Source: Candidatus Obscuribacterales bacterium (GTDB taxonomy: Bacteria > Cyanobacteriota > Vampirovibrionia > Obscuribacterales > Obscuribacteraceae). From it: a stretch of DNA of 64,000 bases. Location of the stretch: the NCBI GenBank assembly GCA_020050835.1, contig JAGVKB010000113.1, positions 62,001 to 126,000 of the forward strand. Reading direction: 5' to 3'. Of this stretch, positions 15,926 to 25,317 are shown piece by piece. A program made the position numbers and the translations under genes. The notes under the pieces are model-generated. The model had not been told where the DNA came from. It did no database searches and was given only the letters and a program-made list of their open reading frames with translations. Within the stretch, counting starts at the first letter, position 1. The number at the start of each line of letters is the position of its first letter.

Positions 15926-16559
15926 TTTCACCCAATCTTCGTGTTGCAGTGTAAAACCGGATTAGCATTATACAATGCGCAGAGCCTGTAAAGACGAGGC
16001 TGAAGAATGGATCCCCAGCTTTTATTCTCCGACATCCGTGTTGATGCCGAGCGAGCAAAGCAGCTCCCCAACTCGAAACTTCAGATAGGTCTAACGGCTG
16101 CGCTTAGCATCACTATACCCCACACGACAAAAAATCGCCTGTTGGAAACCTTTCCGGCAGTGAGATTTCTTGTTTTTACGAGAGTTTTACAAAGACTCGA
16201 ACAGATTGTCGTTCGAGCCTTTGAGGTTAAGAACGGCTGAGAGCCTGGAAAGTTGTTGCCCAATGGTTAGTTGCGACCGTGGTTCTTGGTGCGCCGAATG
16301 CAAAGTCTTTCACGGCAAAAATCTCTATAGAAATTGCCGGGGCGCAGATATCTGCGCCCCGGCGATGATAGTATCCCAAATGCCCTCTGACCAGGAGAAC
16401 CTCTGGGAGTCTTAGTAAGCCGCCGGTTGGTTAATCCTTCTCATGACTTACGAAAAGAACGGCGACTAGTTTAAGCATATTGACCGGCTACGATTTAGAA
16501 CACAGTATTTACCCTAGGATTTTTCCCGGACACTTGAAAGCCGTTCGAGAGGCACCACT
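15926..16559. other. 634-base gap between divergent genes
   Basis: This stretch separates the OmpH pair from the nitroreductase gene. Short open frames on both strands (for example at 16007-16240) have no convincing start signal or protein character. The one clear element is the 28-base palindrome at 16336-16363. The gap should hold promoters for both directions, but I see no near-consensus pair of boxes. Confidence 0.5.
16336..16363. repeat. perfect 28-base palindrome
   Basis: The half-site GCCGGGGCGCAGAT is followed directly by its exact reverse complement, with no spacer. It lies about 200 bases before the nitroreductase gene. It could be an operator for a dimeric regulator, a strong hairpin, or a dispersed repeat. 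There is no T run after it on either strand. Confidence 0.85.
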
Positions 16560-18275
16560 TTGAAACAGCGTTCGACACTGACCGATGCGCACTTTTATAA
16601 GTATCACGAGTTGTCGAAGCATACGTTCGACAAGCTGATGGCAAGCAATTATCAGCTTGATTGGCAAAACCAACCAAATCCGTTTCGAAGCTTCGCAGGG
16701 TCGAAATTGATCTTGTTGCCTGCTCCCGAAGATTGCTTCAACCTGGGTTATTTCGAAGCGCTGGAAGCGATGCTTGAGGGGCAAGGTGTCTCTCGATCGA
16801 ATCAGGAAATCAATCTTCCGAAGGCTCAAGCGAACGACTTGAATTTTCTGTCGCATCTGCTCTTTTACTCAATGGCGATTAGCGCCTGGAAGCAGCTTGG
16901 AAACACGGCGCATCGCTGGTCACTGCGGGTCAATCCTTCTTCCGGAGATCTGCACCCGACCGAGACGCACCTGCTGATCAATTCGGTTACGGGAATGGAG
17001 CCCGGTGCTTATCATTACGATGTTCTGAATCATCGACTGGAGCAACGCTGCTCCAGCCAGATCGCTCATTCCGTTTGGCAGCAACTGGCCGGCAGCGAAA
17101 AATCCCCCTGTGTTATCGTTTGCTTTACCAGTATTTTCTGGCGTGAGTCTTGGAAGTATCGCGATCGAGCCTTTCGATATTGTCACCACGATCTCGGTCA
17201 TGCGATGGCGGCTCTGATGCTGTCATCCGCCGCGCTCGGTTGGCGAGCGGAGGTCGTCGGTGAATTCCCTGATAGCCAGCTAGCGGAGTCCTTGGGGCTT
17301 GCATCAACGGACGAGCACCCGGCATTGTTGATTGGCTTGAGACCGGGATTGGCGGTGCCGGCTCACGCTGCTGACGGGTTACTTGATCTTCCTGAGAGCT
17401 GGCAGCAACCGTGCAATTCCTTTCTAGGCGTTCCAAATCAGCTCTCTTCGAAATCATTGAAGTACGACTCGATTGACAAGGTCTATGCATCCACCTGCCT
17501 GTCGATCGAGCAGTGGCAGTCCAGGCTGAGGGGGGCTTATCCAAGCGGTTGTCAGCGAATATCGACTGTCTCCGCCCGCGGTGCAGAGCAAGAGCTTACT
17601 TATTCCTCTAAGCTATCTGGTGCCGGTGGTGTCCATCGATTGGTACGCAAGCGTAGATCTGCGGTCGACCTAGATGGCAAGCAAGAGATGCGATTTGACC
17701 AGCTTGGCAATATTTTGATCTCTTCGACTCGTGGTTTTCGCGCTGACTTTCAAGGGACGACCGGTTGGCGGCCATCGACTGCTTACCTCGACAGTGGTCA
17801 TCACCTCATCCATTTATATCTTTATGTACACCGGGTGGTTGGTCTGAAGCCTGGCATCTATTATCTCGACCGGGTCGGTCAAGTTCTGGTGCCGCTGCTG
17901 CTTGCCGATCAAAGAGATGCTGCCAAGTTTTACAGCTGCTTCCAGGATATAGCGGCCGACGGCTGCTTTGCCATATCAATGATTGCTGATTTTAATCTAG
18001 CTTATGAATTGTACGGCGATCGCTGCTACCGGTATGTCCACTATGAGGCAGGGTGGATAGGCCAATTGCTCTATCTGTCCGCCTTAGACCTTGGCTATGA
18101 AGCAACCGGAATCGGCTGCTTCATAGACGATTTGATCAATCAGCATCTCGACCTGCCGAACGGGTATGAGGTTATCTATAATTTCACTGTTGGCAGAGCA
18201 GTTATCGATCCTCGATTGACTACACTGCCTTCCTACGAGTTCAGCGATCCTGCGCTGGATTCCAAAGGCGACTAA
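16560..18275 (+). CDS. double-domain SagB-type nitroreductase family protein
   Basis: 571 residues from a TTG at 16560, with GAGAGG seven bases upstream. Two nitroreductase-fold domains of the SagB/ThcOx type follow each other: residues about 95-285 (RWSLRVNPSSGDLHPTETHL, YRDRAFRYCHHDLGHAMAAL) and about 350-565 (KRRSAVDLDGKQEMRF, DRCYRYVHYEAGWIGQLLYL, LGYEATGIGCF). Members bind FMN and oxidise azolines in peptide products or reduce unknown substrates. Carrying both halves in one chain means the usual dimer may form within the molecule. No YcaO or other peptide-modification gene is nearby. The stop is four bases before corA. Confidence 0.85.
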   Translation: MKQRSTLTDAHFYKYHELSKHTFDKLMASNYQLDWQNQPNPFRSFAGSKLILLPAPEDCFNLGYFEALEAMLEGQGVSRSNQEINLPKAQANDLNFLSHLLFYSMAISAWKQLGNTAHRWSLRVNPSSGDLHPTETHLLINSVTGMEPGAYHYDVLNHRLEQRCSSQIAHSVWQQLAGSEKSPCVIVCFTSIFWRESWKYRDRAFRYCHHDLGHAMAALMLSSAALGWRAEVVGEFPDSQLAESLGLASTDEHPALLIGLRPGLAVPAHAADGLLDLPESWQQPCNSFLGVPNQLSSKSLKYDSIDKVYASTCLSIEQWQSRLRGAYPSGCQRISTVSARGAEQELTYSSKLSGAGGVHRLVRKRRSAVDLDGKQEMRFDQLGNILISSTRGFRADFQGTTGWRPSTAYLDSGHHLIHLYLYVHRVVGLKPGIYYLDRVGQVLVPLLLADQRDAAKFYSCFQDIAADGCFAISMIADFNLAYELYGDRCYRYVHYEAGWIGQLLYLSALDLGYEATGIGCFIDDLINQHLDLPNGYEVIYNFTVGRAVIDPRLTTLPSYEFSDPALDSKGD

Positions 18276-18279
18276 TAAG

Positions 18280-19179
18280 ATGCCAGAAGAGCTAATCATT
18301 GAAAGCGACGGTTTGCGATGGCATCACTTCGATGATCCAGAAGATCCGGAATTGGTTGTGCTGGCCGCGCAGTATCAGCTCCATGAACTGGCGATCGAGG
18401 ATTGTCAGAATACTTCGCAGCGGGCCAAGCTCGATGATTATGGCAATCACCTCTTTTTTGTGTTTAACACACTTCACTTCAAGGAGAAGGAAGAGATTCT
18501 GCTGATCGGCAAGCTCTGTATCTTTGCTGGGGATACCTTCGTGGTGACAGTCAGCAATGGCGAAAGCCGGACGGTCTCCCATGTCAGGTCTAAGCTTAAA
18601 GCTGGAGCCGATGTGGTTCGTCCCGACCGGCTTGTTCATGCGCTGCTTGACTTTGTCTGCGATCAGTTTCAGCCGCTGATCGATCTAATCGCCGAAGATA
18701 TCGCCGAGCTTGAGGCGAGCATTCTGGAGAATCCTCAACCGTCCGATTCGATCAGAACATTTGGAATCAAGCGAGTGCTCGTGTCATTGCGGAGAGTGGC
18801 GGCGGCTCACCGTGAGATAGTCGCTCAACTTCTGCGGCGAAGCCCGCCATTTGTGGATCAACAATTCAATCTCTACTTCCGAGATATATACGATCATTTG
18901 TTGTTGGCGCTGGAATTGATTGAATCCAATCGAGATCTCGTGCTTGGCATTATCGATGTCAATCTGTCTGCCACCGCCTATAGAACCAACGAAATCGTCA
19001 AGACTTTGACAGTTTACGCCACCATTTTGCTGCCTCTGAACCTAATCACCGGATTTTTCGGCATGAATTTTGAGCCGATGCCGCTTTTGCACGACAAGAT
19101 CGGGCTGCCGCTGGTTTGTCTGGTGATGTTGCTTACAACCGTGATGGTCTCGCGTTATTTGAGAACCAGGGAGTGGTAG
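18280..19179 (+). CDS. corA: CorA-family magnesium transporter
   Basis: 299 residues: a cytoplasmic alpha/beta and helical domain, then two C-terminal membrane segments with the selectivity signature GFFGMN at about 257-262. CorA forms pentamers that conduct Mg2+, sometimes Co2+ or Ni2+, down the potential gradient. It begins four bases after the nitroreductase gene, so the two are probably co-transcribed, though no functional link is known. A hairpin follows at 19191. Confidence 0.92.
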   Translation: MPEELIIESDGLRWHHFDDPEDPELVVLAAQYQLHELAIEDCQNTSQRAKLDDYGNHLFFVFNTLHFKEKEEILLIGKLCIFAGDTFVVTVSNGESRTVSHVRSKLKAGADVVRPDRLVHALLDFVCDQFQPLIDLIAEDIAELEASILENPQPSDSIRTFGIKRVLVSLRRVAAAHREIVAQLLRRSPPFVDQQFNLYFRDIYDHLLLALELIESNRDLVLGIIDVNLSATAYRTNEIVKTLTVYATILLPLNLITGFFGMNFEPMPLLHDKIGLPLVCLVMLLTTVMVSRYLRTREW

Positions 19180-19190
19180 TAAAGTATTTG

Positions 19191-19232
19191 GGTGATTTCA
19201 CTAGTGAAATCCCGTCCGAGTTTTTAATCACC
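19191..19232 (+). terminator. terminator-like palindrome after corA with alternative pairing
   Basis: GATTTCACTAGTGAAATC (19194-19211) is a perfect 18-base palindrome, extended by GG/CC across a one-base bulge, with TTTTT at 19221-19225. In addition GGTGATT (19191-19197) can pair exactly with AATCACC (19226-19232) beyond the T run, so two competing stems can be drawn. Most simply this is the terminator of the nitroreductase-corA operon. Confidence 0.55.
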
Positions 19233-19442
19233 TGAGCTGAGTTTGCCAACTACTAGTCATATCCATGCTCAAAGTCCTTCTTAAAGTAGATCATGTTGGC
19301 GCAGCTATGAATTTTGAAAGGCGGCATGAGGACAGTCAGGCACTCCTTGCCGGCGATGCTTCCGAATCAAGCCATTAAGCAGGCTGATGGCTGGCGGTTG
19401 GGCTGGTTTCGGGCGGGTCTGTTTGAAGGAGAATGACTTGAC

Positions 19443-19646
19443 ATGAGTAGATGCGACCACATCAGGCTGGCGATTTATGAACAGCTAAAAGGCAGCAATT
19501 TCGCCGATCTAACGCAATTGAGGCAGGAGCTTTCGCCGGAGCAGCAACGCAATCTGTTTTACCAGATAAAGCAAGAAACTTCGGAACAGGGTAAGTTGGT
19601 TTTGGAGCAGGCCGCCGACGGTCGGCTTTATCTCACTTTCGAATAA
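19443..19646 (+). CDS. small hypothetical protein (67 aa)
   Basis: ATG 19443 follows GAAGGAGAA by about ten bases. The product (MSRCDHIRLAIYEQLKGSNF to YLTFE) is helical and charged with a likely beta hairpin at the end (LVLEQAADGRLYLTF), compatible with a small winged-helix or helical adaptor. No family recognised. It runs convergently to the O-antigen ligase gene, seven bases from its end. The ribosome site and even composition favour a real gene. Confidence 0.55.
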   Translation: MSRCDHIRLAIYEQLKGSNFADLTQLRQELSPEQQRNLFYQIKQETSEQGKLVLEQAADGRLYLTFE

Positions 19647-19653
19647 GCGCTAC

Positions 19654-21102
19654 TCATGATGAATTTTTGTGTTTCGCAACCGCACCGGACGAAACAATAA
19701 TCGCCACAATCATCCAGAAGACGAACTGTACTTGTGGACGATAGAAGACGGTATCGACTAATCCGTGTGTCATCAAGCCGATTAATCCGCTCGTGCATCC
19801 GGCTAGCAACCAGCGCAGGCAGCCGTCTTCGGATGAATAGAAGTTGAAATGCGCTCGAGCAAGCGCGGCGACAAGCAACCCTGCAAAAGTTGCCAATCCA
19901 AGCAAGCCGGACTCCACGGCTACCTCCAGCGGCACACAATAGGTGCCCAAAGCGTCGAAGCCGGTCATCATATAAAGCCCATAGGCAAGCTCGAACGCTT
20001 TGTTGCCTGGACCGACGCCGAACCACCAGCTATCTTGAAACATTCTAAGCGAGGCCAACCATACATTCATTCGGTAGCGATTGGAGGTGTGTTCGCCACC
20101 GGCGAAAATTGACATCACGCGCGCTTCAACCGTGGGCAAGAAGTGCAACGCGGCAAACAGTAGAACCGGCACTGCCAGCAGTGCCAGAACCAGGAAAAAT
20201 CTGGTTCTGGGTCTTTCCTTCCAGAGCCAACTGCCGATAATCGCCGCCATGCTGATGGCCACACCAACCAATCCGATGTAAGCACCGCGGCTGCCGGTCA
20301 AGATGATAGCCAATCCAATCACGGCTGCTACCGCCAGCAAGGGAATAGTCAACCAGTAGCGTCTTGTCCAGGTAGCCACCATTGAAAGTGAAAAGGATAG
20401 CGGCAAAAGCGGAATCAGATAACCGGCCAGCAGATTTGGATTGCCCAAGGTTGAGTAAATCCTGGTGCCCTTGATGTCCATAGTAGGGTCTTCCCAGGTG
20501 GCAAGCGGAGCCACTCCAATCTTGTATTGGTAGAGTCCGTAGAGCGAAACGAAGAAACCGGTGGCAACCAGCATGCTCACTAAAGTGATAATGCGGCGGC
20601 GCGATTGACCAGCCGCGTCTGCAAACAGGAAGTAGCTCGCCACAAAGATCAATAATTTGGCCAGACCTTTGAGACTCTCCAGGCAGTAATGAGAAGCACA
20701 GGCGGCAACCACATTTGCTCCGAGGAAGGCCAACACGGCAGCATCGACGGCATTGCCCGGATAACGCTCCTTGCCGCCGAACAATCTGCCTGCGATGCGC
20801 AATCCCAGCCCAGCAAGTACGAAGATGGCAAGCCCTTCCTTGTCGTTGGCGAATTGCTTGAGGCCAATTGCGGCAGTTAAGGCAAGCACAAGCAGGAATC
20901 CAGCAGACTGCAAGCAGGTACCTAGCTTCTCCAGTTTCTCGCTTCCCAGACGCTCAGCAAAGCCGGAAAGCGAACTCCATAATTTACCGGCCGCAGAGCT
21001 GGCAACTGTTTCATGCCACAAACGGTCGAATCTCGTAAGTGACAGCAGAGCCACCAACCGAGATCCCTTACCGGAATTTGTCAGTGAAAGTGAGTCGGTC
21101 AT
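19654..21102 (-). CDS. O-antigen ligase/polymerase family membrane protein
   Basis: 482 residues with about ten membrane segments and the Wzy_C-type region around RIYSTLGNPNLLAGYLIPLLPL, TGSRGAYIGLVGVAISM and FGVGPGNKAFELAYGLYM. These residues (a conserved N-PN-AG motif, the GSRGA motif, and a large periplasmic loop with the GxGxGN motif) mark the WaaL/Wzy superfamily, which joins or polymerises surface polysaccharide in the inner membrane. The exact substrate cannot be told. It starts six bases after the DUF4330 gene, so they form an operon. Confidence 0.85.
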   Translation of the reverse strand: MTDSLSLTNSGKGSRLVALLSLTRFDRLWHETVASSAAGKLWSSLSGFAERLGSEKLEKLGTCLQSAGFLLVLALTAAIGLKQFANDKEGLAIFVLAGLGLRIAGRLFGGKERYPGNAVDAAVLAFLGANVVAACASHYCLESLKGLAKLLIFVASYFLFADAAGQSRRRIITLVSMLVATGFFVSLYGLYQYKIGVAPLATWEDPTMDIKGTRIYSTLGNPNLLAGYLIPLLPLSFSLSMVATWTRRYWLTIPLLAVAAVIGLAIILTGSRGAYIGLVGVAISMAAIIGSWLWKERPRTRFFLVLALLAVPVLLFAALHFLPTVEARVMSIFAGGEHTSNRYRMNVWLASLRMFQDSWWFGVGPGNKAFELAYGLYMMTGFDALGTYCVPLEVAVESGLLGLATFAGLLVAALARAHFNFYSSEDGCLRWLLAGCTSGLIGLMTHGLVDTVFYRPQVQFVFWMIVAIIVSSGAVAKHKNSS

Positions 21103-21108
21103 CGTCTC

Positions 21109-21621
21109 TTACTGAATCGGATTCAGGTCGACTACGACGCCCTGCACTCTATACTTGAACCCTTCCAGGTCGATTTGATTGCCAACTTTAATCTTGTTTC
21201 CTCGGACGACATAGCCTTCGGCAGTAATCTCTGCTTGATCGGTGATAGTGACAAGAAAGTCATGGGCAAGCGGCTGAGTTGGATCGGGAAATGAGACGGC
21301 CTTTTTCCCATCCGGTGCCAGGAATGCTACCTGTTTAGGCCAGTGCTTTACCTCGGCGACAGTCATCGGCGGTTGTACCGGTTGATTCCTGATCGTCATA
21401 GAAACTTTGTCACCGGCCTTAAACAGGTCCAGATCTTCCGTCTTGAAGCCGACGAGATATACTTTGATGGCTATCTTGGATACGCCTTGTATGACTTTAT
21501 TAACGCCAGCGTGTCCAGCTTTGGCCATGCCGAAGCCGACGGCGGATAACAAGATAACTACGAGCAGGGCGAAGTCCAGCCCATTTACGGATTTACGAGT
21601 CTTGCCCGCTTCAGTCGTCAC
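21109..21621 (-). CDS. DUF4330-like membrane-anchored protein
   Basis: 170 residues from a GTG with GGAG upstream. One N-terminal membrane segment (GLDFALLVVILLSAVGFGMAKAG) is followed by a beta-rich domain (IAIKVYLVGFKTEDLDLFKAGD, VVRGNKIKVGNQIDLEGFKY). Length, the N-terminal anchor and the FKAGD / GNKIKVGNQI pattern resemble DUF4330, found widely in cyanobacteria with no known function. It lies directly upstream of the O-antigen ligase gene, suggesting a link to envelope polysaccharide. Confidence 0.68.
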   Translation of the reverse strand: MTTEAGKTRKSVNGLDFALLVVILLSAVGFGMAKAGHAGVNKVIQGVSKIAIKVYLVGFKTEDLDLFKAGDKVSMTIRNQPVQPPMTVAEVKHWPKQVAFLAPDGKKAVSFPDPTQPLAHDFLVTITDQAEITAEGYVVRGNKIKVGNQIDLEGFKYRVQGVVVDLNPIQ

Positions 21622-21809
21622 GCCTTTTCTCCTTTAGTTGCGCTTAGATCATACATTGAGTACGGAAGTATGGCGACCAGGCAAGCAAAAGGACAACTTA
21701 GACCGAATCGAAGTTGCCTTTGCGGAAACTACGTACCGCCTTGTCCAAAGATCCGCCGAGTTGGGGTAGATGCAATCACGCGGCATTGAATAGTTTAGGA
21801 GTAGGAACT

Positions 21810-22130
21810 ATGGTTGAGCATCATTCATTCGTAAGGGGTAACAATGAGGCTGAATCGGCCTATTCTAATCAACCCAAAGAAGGCTTTTTGACGTTGGACA
21901 AGCTTTCGCTCGTAGATGGAATTACTAACAATGACTTATTGCACCGAGCGGTCGAGACAAGCGAAAATTTCCATAAGATAGTGCAGGAAGCGTTCGACCT
22001 CATTCATCCGCTCGTCGCCAGGATCAACGCATTGTCCCCCGAGCTTCGCAAGCAGATAGTCACGTCAATTCCCGACGATCTGGGCGGCTATGCATATGAC
22101 GCAGTTCGTGAGCACTGCAAATATACATAG
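21810..22130 (+). CDS. hypothetical protein (106 aa)
   Basis: ATG 21810 has TAGGAGTAGG upstream. The product is soluble and mostly helical after about residue 30 (HRAVETSENFHKIVQEAFDLIHPLVARIN). No cysteine pair, signal peptide or membrane segment. No family recognised. It stands alone between genes of the other strand. Confidence 0.6.
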   Translation: MVEHHSFVRGNNEAESAYSNQPKEGFLTLDKLSLVDGITNNDLLHRAVETSENFHKIVQEAFDLIHPLVARINALSPELRKQIVTSIPDDLGGYAYDAVREHCKYT

Positions 22131-22173
22131 AGTAAGCTTACAGATTGGCTTACCGCCGGGACAGCTAGTTCAG

Positions 22174-23229
22174 TTACTCTTCCAGGGCAATCCCGTCGAG
22201 CGTTTCCAACATCTCTGACTGACTGGTTACGTCCGTTCCTGGTTTCCTCACGACAATGCCGGCTGCCAGGTTGCCGAGAGCCATCGCTTCCAGATATGAG
22301 GAGCCGGTGACAAGCGCCAGCGCCATTGTTGCTATAACCGTATCTCCGGCACCGCTGACATCGAAGACTTCACTCCTGTTGAAGACCGGCAACTGGCACA
22401 TCGCTTGATTCCGCTCGAAAAGCGCCATCCCATGTGCTCCGCGTGTGATCAATACGGCTTCCGCTCTGGTCATCTGGAGGACTTGTTGACCGGCTCTTTC
22501 CAGAGATTCTTTCGAATTAATTGGGAATCCGACTACCTGTTCGGTATCCGGCTGATTAGGCGTAATCATCGCCACGTCCTGAAATCGCTCGAAACGATTT
22601 TGGGCATCCACCACCAGTTTCAAATTGTGCTTCTGGGCGATGCTGCGACAGATATTGATAATGCCGTCTGTGATCACGCCTCCTTTGTAGTCTGAAAGAA
22701 CAATTGCCTGATAGTCAGATGCTGAAGCTTGAATCTTTTCGGTTAAAAGCGCTTCGACAGCTTTATTGATCGGTTCGTGTGATATGCGGTCGAGCCGTAG
22801 CAATTGCTGCCGAAACGAATGAGATTTGGACAAGATACGCGTCTTGACCGTAGTAGGCCGAGTGCTGTCCGCAGTTAAACCGTGGGATATCCCTGCGCGG
22901 TCAAAGAGCGACGCCAATTTGGAGGCATATTCATCTTGACCGCAGACCCCGATGGCATGACAATTGCCGCCGAGCGCCGCAATGTTGTTAGCTGTATTGG
23001 CAGCTCCGCCCGGGATGAGCTGGGTGTCCACATGTTCGAGAATGAGCACCGGTGCTTCTCGTGAAATTCGCTCCGGGCTACCTTCTAAAAGCTCGTCAAT
23101 CAAAAGGTCGCCGACAACAATTACTCGACCTTTTGATAGATCGCGAATGCGTTGGCTCAGTATGGTCTTGCTCAGCCTGGGTGGCAAAGATGTCCGAACG
23201 GCAGTTGAGCGAATCTCCGATGATTGCAT
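22174..23229 (-). CDS. rfaE1: heptose-7-phosphate kinase-like PfkB protein, short paralogue
   Basis: 351 residues of the ribokinase/PfkB family closest to the RfaE1/HldA kinase, which phosphorylates D-glycero-D-manno-heptose 7-phosphate for LPS core synthesis. Visible motifs are GDLLIDELLEGSPERISREAP, GGAANTANNIAALGG and the catalytic anion hole DVSGAGDTV. The cytidylyl-transferase domain of fused HldE is absent. A longer paralogue lies 440 bases upstream. ATG 23229 follows AGGA. Either copy could have shifted to another sugar phosphate. Confidence 0.85.
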   Translation of the reverse strand: MQSSEIRSTAVRTSLPPRLSKTILSQRIRDLSKGRVIVVGDLLIDELLEGSPERISREAPVLILEHVDTQLIPGGAANTANNIAALGGNCHAIGVCGQDEYASKLASLFDRAGISHGLTADSTRPTTVKTRILSKSHSFRQQLLRLDRISHEPINKAVEALLTEKIQASASDYQAIVLSDYKGGVITDGIINICRSIAQKHNLKLVVDAQNRFERFQDVAMITPNQPDTEQVVGFPINSKESLERAGQQVLQMTRAEAVLITRGAHGMALFERNQAMCQLPVFNRSEVFDVSGAGDTVIATMALALVTGSSYLEAMALGNLAAGIVVRKPGTDVTSQSEMLETLDGIALEE

Positions 23230-23670
23230 GTGAGAGTTGGTCCTTCCAAATATGAGGGGGACAACTGCGGCTCCTGATTTTCGGAGCTAACAGTTGACAT
23301 GCCAGGTTTCAAACTATAACCCAAAGGCAGGCTACCGCTAACAGACTTTGTCCAGCCTTAGAGCATCATTAGCCCTTGGCAGCCCCGACGGGGCTCTAAC
23401 CACTGGAATTATGGGGTATCTATCTGGGCCGCCCACAAGCATAAGAATCAATTGGCCTGCTGTCCATTTACAACTGTAATGCCGTGCCATTTAAGGAGTC
23501 GAGCACTGCGCACCAATTCTCATGAAGCATCCAGCGATAGCGGTTGAAGTGGCCTGAGGAGCGTTGATCAAAACCGATTTCGGCCGGCGCTGCTGACAAC
23601 TCTTGTCAAAATTGTGTAGTTTCAATCAGCCTACCGATGCCAGCCAGGGTAATCACCGGGCACTGCGGAC
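23230..23670. other. 441-base gap between the two kinase paralogues
   Basis: No open frame of note. Bases 23381-23395 (AGCCCCGACGGGGCT) form a short perfect hairpin without a T run, perhaps the end of the upstream transcript. TTGACA at 23293 on the + strand has only a poorly spaced TATAAC and points away from any gene, so I do not call it a promoter. Confidence 0.45.
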
Positions 23671-25317
23671 TTATTCCGGCAAAGCGCTGTCCTCCAAAGC
23701 TTCCAGCAACTCTTCCTGGTTAATGGTGGCGGTCCCTGTCTTTTTTACGACTACCCCGGCGGCTAGATTGCCCAGGGCCATCCCCTCTGCGAAGCTACAT
23801 CCTGTGACCAGCGCTAGCGTCATCGTGGCGGTAACCGTATCGCCGGCGCCGGTGACGTCGAAAACCTCGCTTCGATTGAAAGCAGGAATGGAAACTGCCG
23901 GTCTGCCCCGTTCAAAGAGGGTCATGCCCCGCGCTCCGCGTGTAATGAGGACAGACTCTGCGCCAGTAAGCTGTAACAACCTTTCGCCCGCTTGCCTAAG
24001 CCTGTCGTCCGAGTCTATTTTGAAACCGACTGCCAGCTCAGCATCCGGCTCGTTGGGGGTAATGCTTGTGACTTGTTGAAAGCGTTCAAGTCGGTCCTGG
24101 GCGTCGACAACCACTTTTAGCCGGCTGGTCTTGGCAATTTCCAGACAGGCTTTTACTATCCCATCAGTGAGAATACCGCCGCGATAATCGGAAAGAATTA
24201 GTGCCGCGAATTGAGCGCTTGCCTGTTGCAACCGGTCAACGAGCTGGCTTTCCACCGGCTTCGAGACCAGATCATGACACATTCTGTCGATGCGAAGCAG
24301 CTGCTGCTTGAATGAATGGGATTTTGATAGAACCCGTGTCTTGACTGTAGTGGGGCGGCTTGGATCTTGCACTAACCCTTGAGTTATCCCCGCCTTTTCA
24401 AACAGCTCCGCCAGCTTGGCGGCGTAGTTATCTCTTCCGCATACTCCGATCGCTCGGCATTCCCCACCAAGCGAAGCGACGTTATGAGCGGCATTGGCCG
24501 CTCCTCCCAAAATCAGCTCTGTATCGACGTGCTCAAGAATGAGGATGGGAGCTTCGCGGGAGATCCGCTCCGGTTTGCCTTCCAGAAACTCATCGACAAT
24601 CATGTCGCCAAGAACAATTACCTTGCCAGCGGCAAGCTCTTGGATGCGCTTTCGCAGATTGGATTTTGTCAGAGACTCCAGTCCCGGCGTTGCGCCGTAT
24701 CTGAGTCCAAAACCAGCCGGTCTAAGATGCTCCAATTCCTTGAACAGCTCTCTGCCTGTCGAACTTTCGGGATCGATTCCGAGCGACAGATCGGTGGCCT
24801 TTTTTGCTTCTTCGATGCAACGCAGGTGCTGATAGAGTTTGGCTAATTGCAGAGCGGTTTTCAGAGCATCATCTGTGCTTGTGAATTTAGCAAGTGATTC
24901 ACGTGTCTGCTCGAGCTCACGCTGATCTGCTTCATTTAGCTTATGCTCGTCTTTACCAGGCGTTTCTTTCAAAAACTTGTCTACGAGCGGCTTTAGATCG
25001 ACTGACGACTGCTCGATTTTGGAGCTGAGGAATTCGGACTGTCGCATCTGATACTGCGGCTTCTGACCCATGTAATAGGTAAATGGTGCGCGCGGAATGG
25101 TGCTTGCGGTGCCCGTGCTGTTACCGCCGCCACCGCCTCCGGTAACATTGTCGGGGCGTGACTCTTGCTTTTGTTGTGCATTTTTGGCGGCCTGCTCTTG
25201 CGCCTCCAGCGGCAACACATCTTGGTAGGAGAGCGAAGATTGGCCAGCCGAACTATCTTTGGCAGCCTCACCGTCATCCGGCTCGTGTCGATCGTCTGGA
25301 ACTAGCGGATTGCTCAT
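23671..25317 (-). CDS. heptose-7-phosphate kinase-like PfkB protein with long N-terminal region
   Basis: 548 residues from ATG 25317. Residues about 225-548 are a PfkB kinase very similar to its neighbour (GDMIVDEFLEGKPERISREAP, GGAANAAHNVASLGG, DVTGAGDTV). The first 225 residues are extra: a Gln/Pro/Gly-rich disordered part, then helices (ALKTALQLAKLYQHLRCIEEAKKATDLSLGI) that look like one or two TPR-type repeats. This suggests a kinase held in a protein complex. No transferase domain is present. An upstream in-frame start at 25392 is possible but lacks a good ribosome site. Confidence 0.85.
   Translation of the reverse strand: MSNPLVPDDRHEPDDGEAAKDSSAGQSSLSYQDVLPLEAQEQAAKNAQQKQESRPDNVTGGGGGGNSTGTASTIPRAPFTYYMGQKPQYQMRQSEFLSSKIEQSSVDLKPLVDKFLKETPGKDEHKLNEADQRELEQTRESLAKFTSTDDALKTALQLAKLYQHLRCIEEAKKATDLSLGIDPESSTGRELFKELEHLRPAGFGLRYGATPGLESLTKSNLRKRIQELAAGKVIVLGDMIVDEFLEGKPERISREAPILILEHVDTELILGGAANAAHNVASLGGECRAIGVCGRDNYAAKLAELFEKAGITQGLVQDPSRPTTVKTRVLSKSHSFKQQLLRIDRMCHDLVSKPVESQLVDRLQQASAQFAALILSDYRGGILTDGIVKACLEIAKTSRLKVVVDAQDRLERFQQVTSITPNEPDAELAVGFKIDSDDRLRQAGERLLQLTGAESVLITRGARGMTLFERGRPAVSIPAFNRSEVFDVTGAGDTVTATMTLALVTGCSFAEGMALGNLAAGVVVKKTGTATINQEELLEALEDSALPE

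Noticed and set aside
16007-16240. A 77-residue + frame in the gap before the nitroreductase gene
   Set aside because: No ribosome site, no protein-like pattern, and several frames are open there by chance.
23293-23316. TTGACA followed by TATAAC as a promoter
   Set aside because: Spacing is only 15 bases and it points into a stretch with no gene on that strand.
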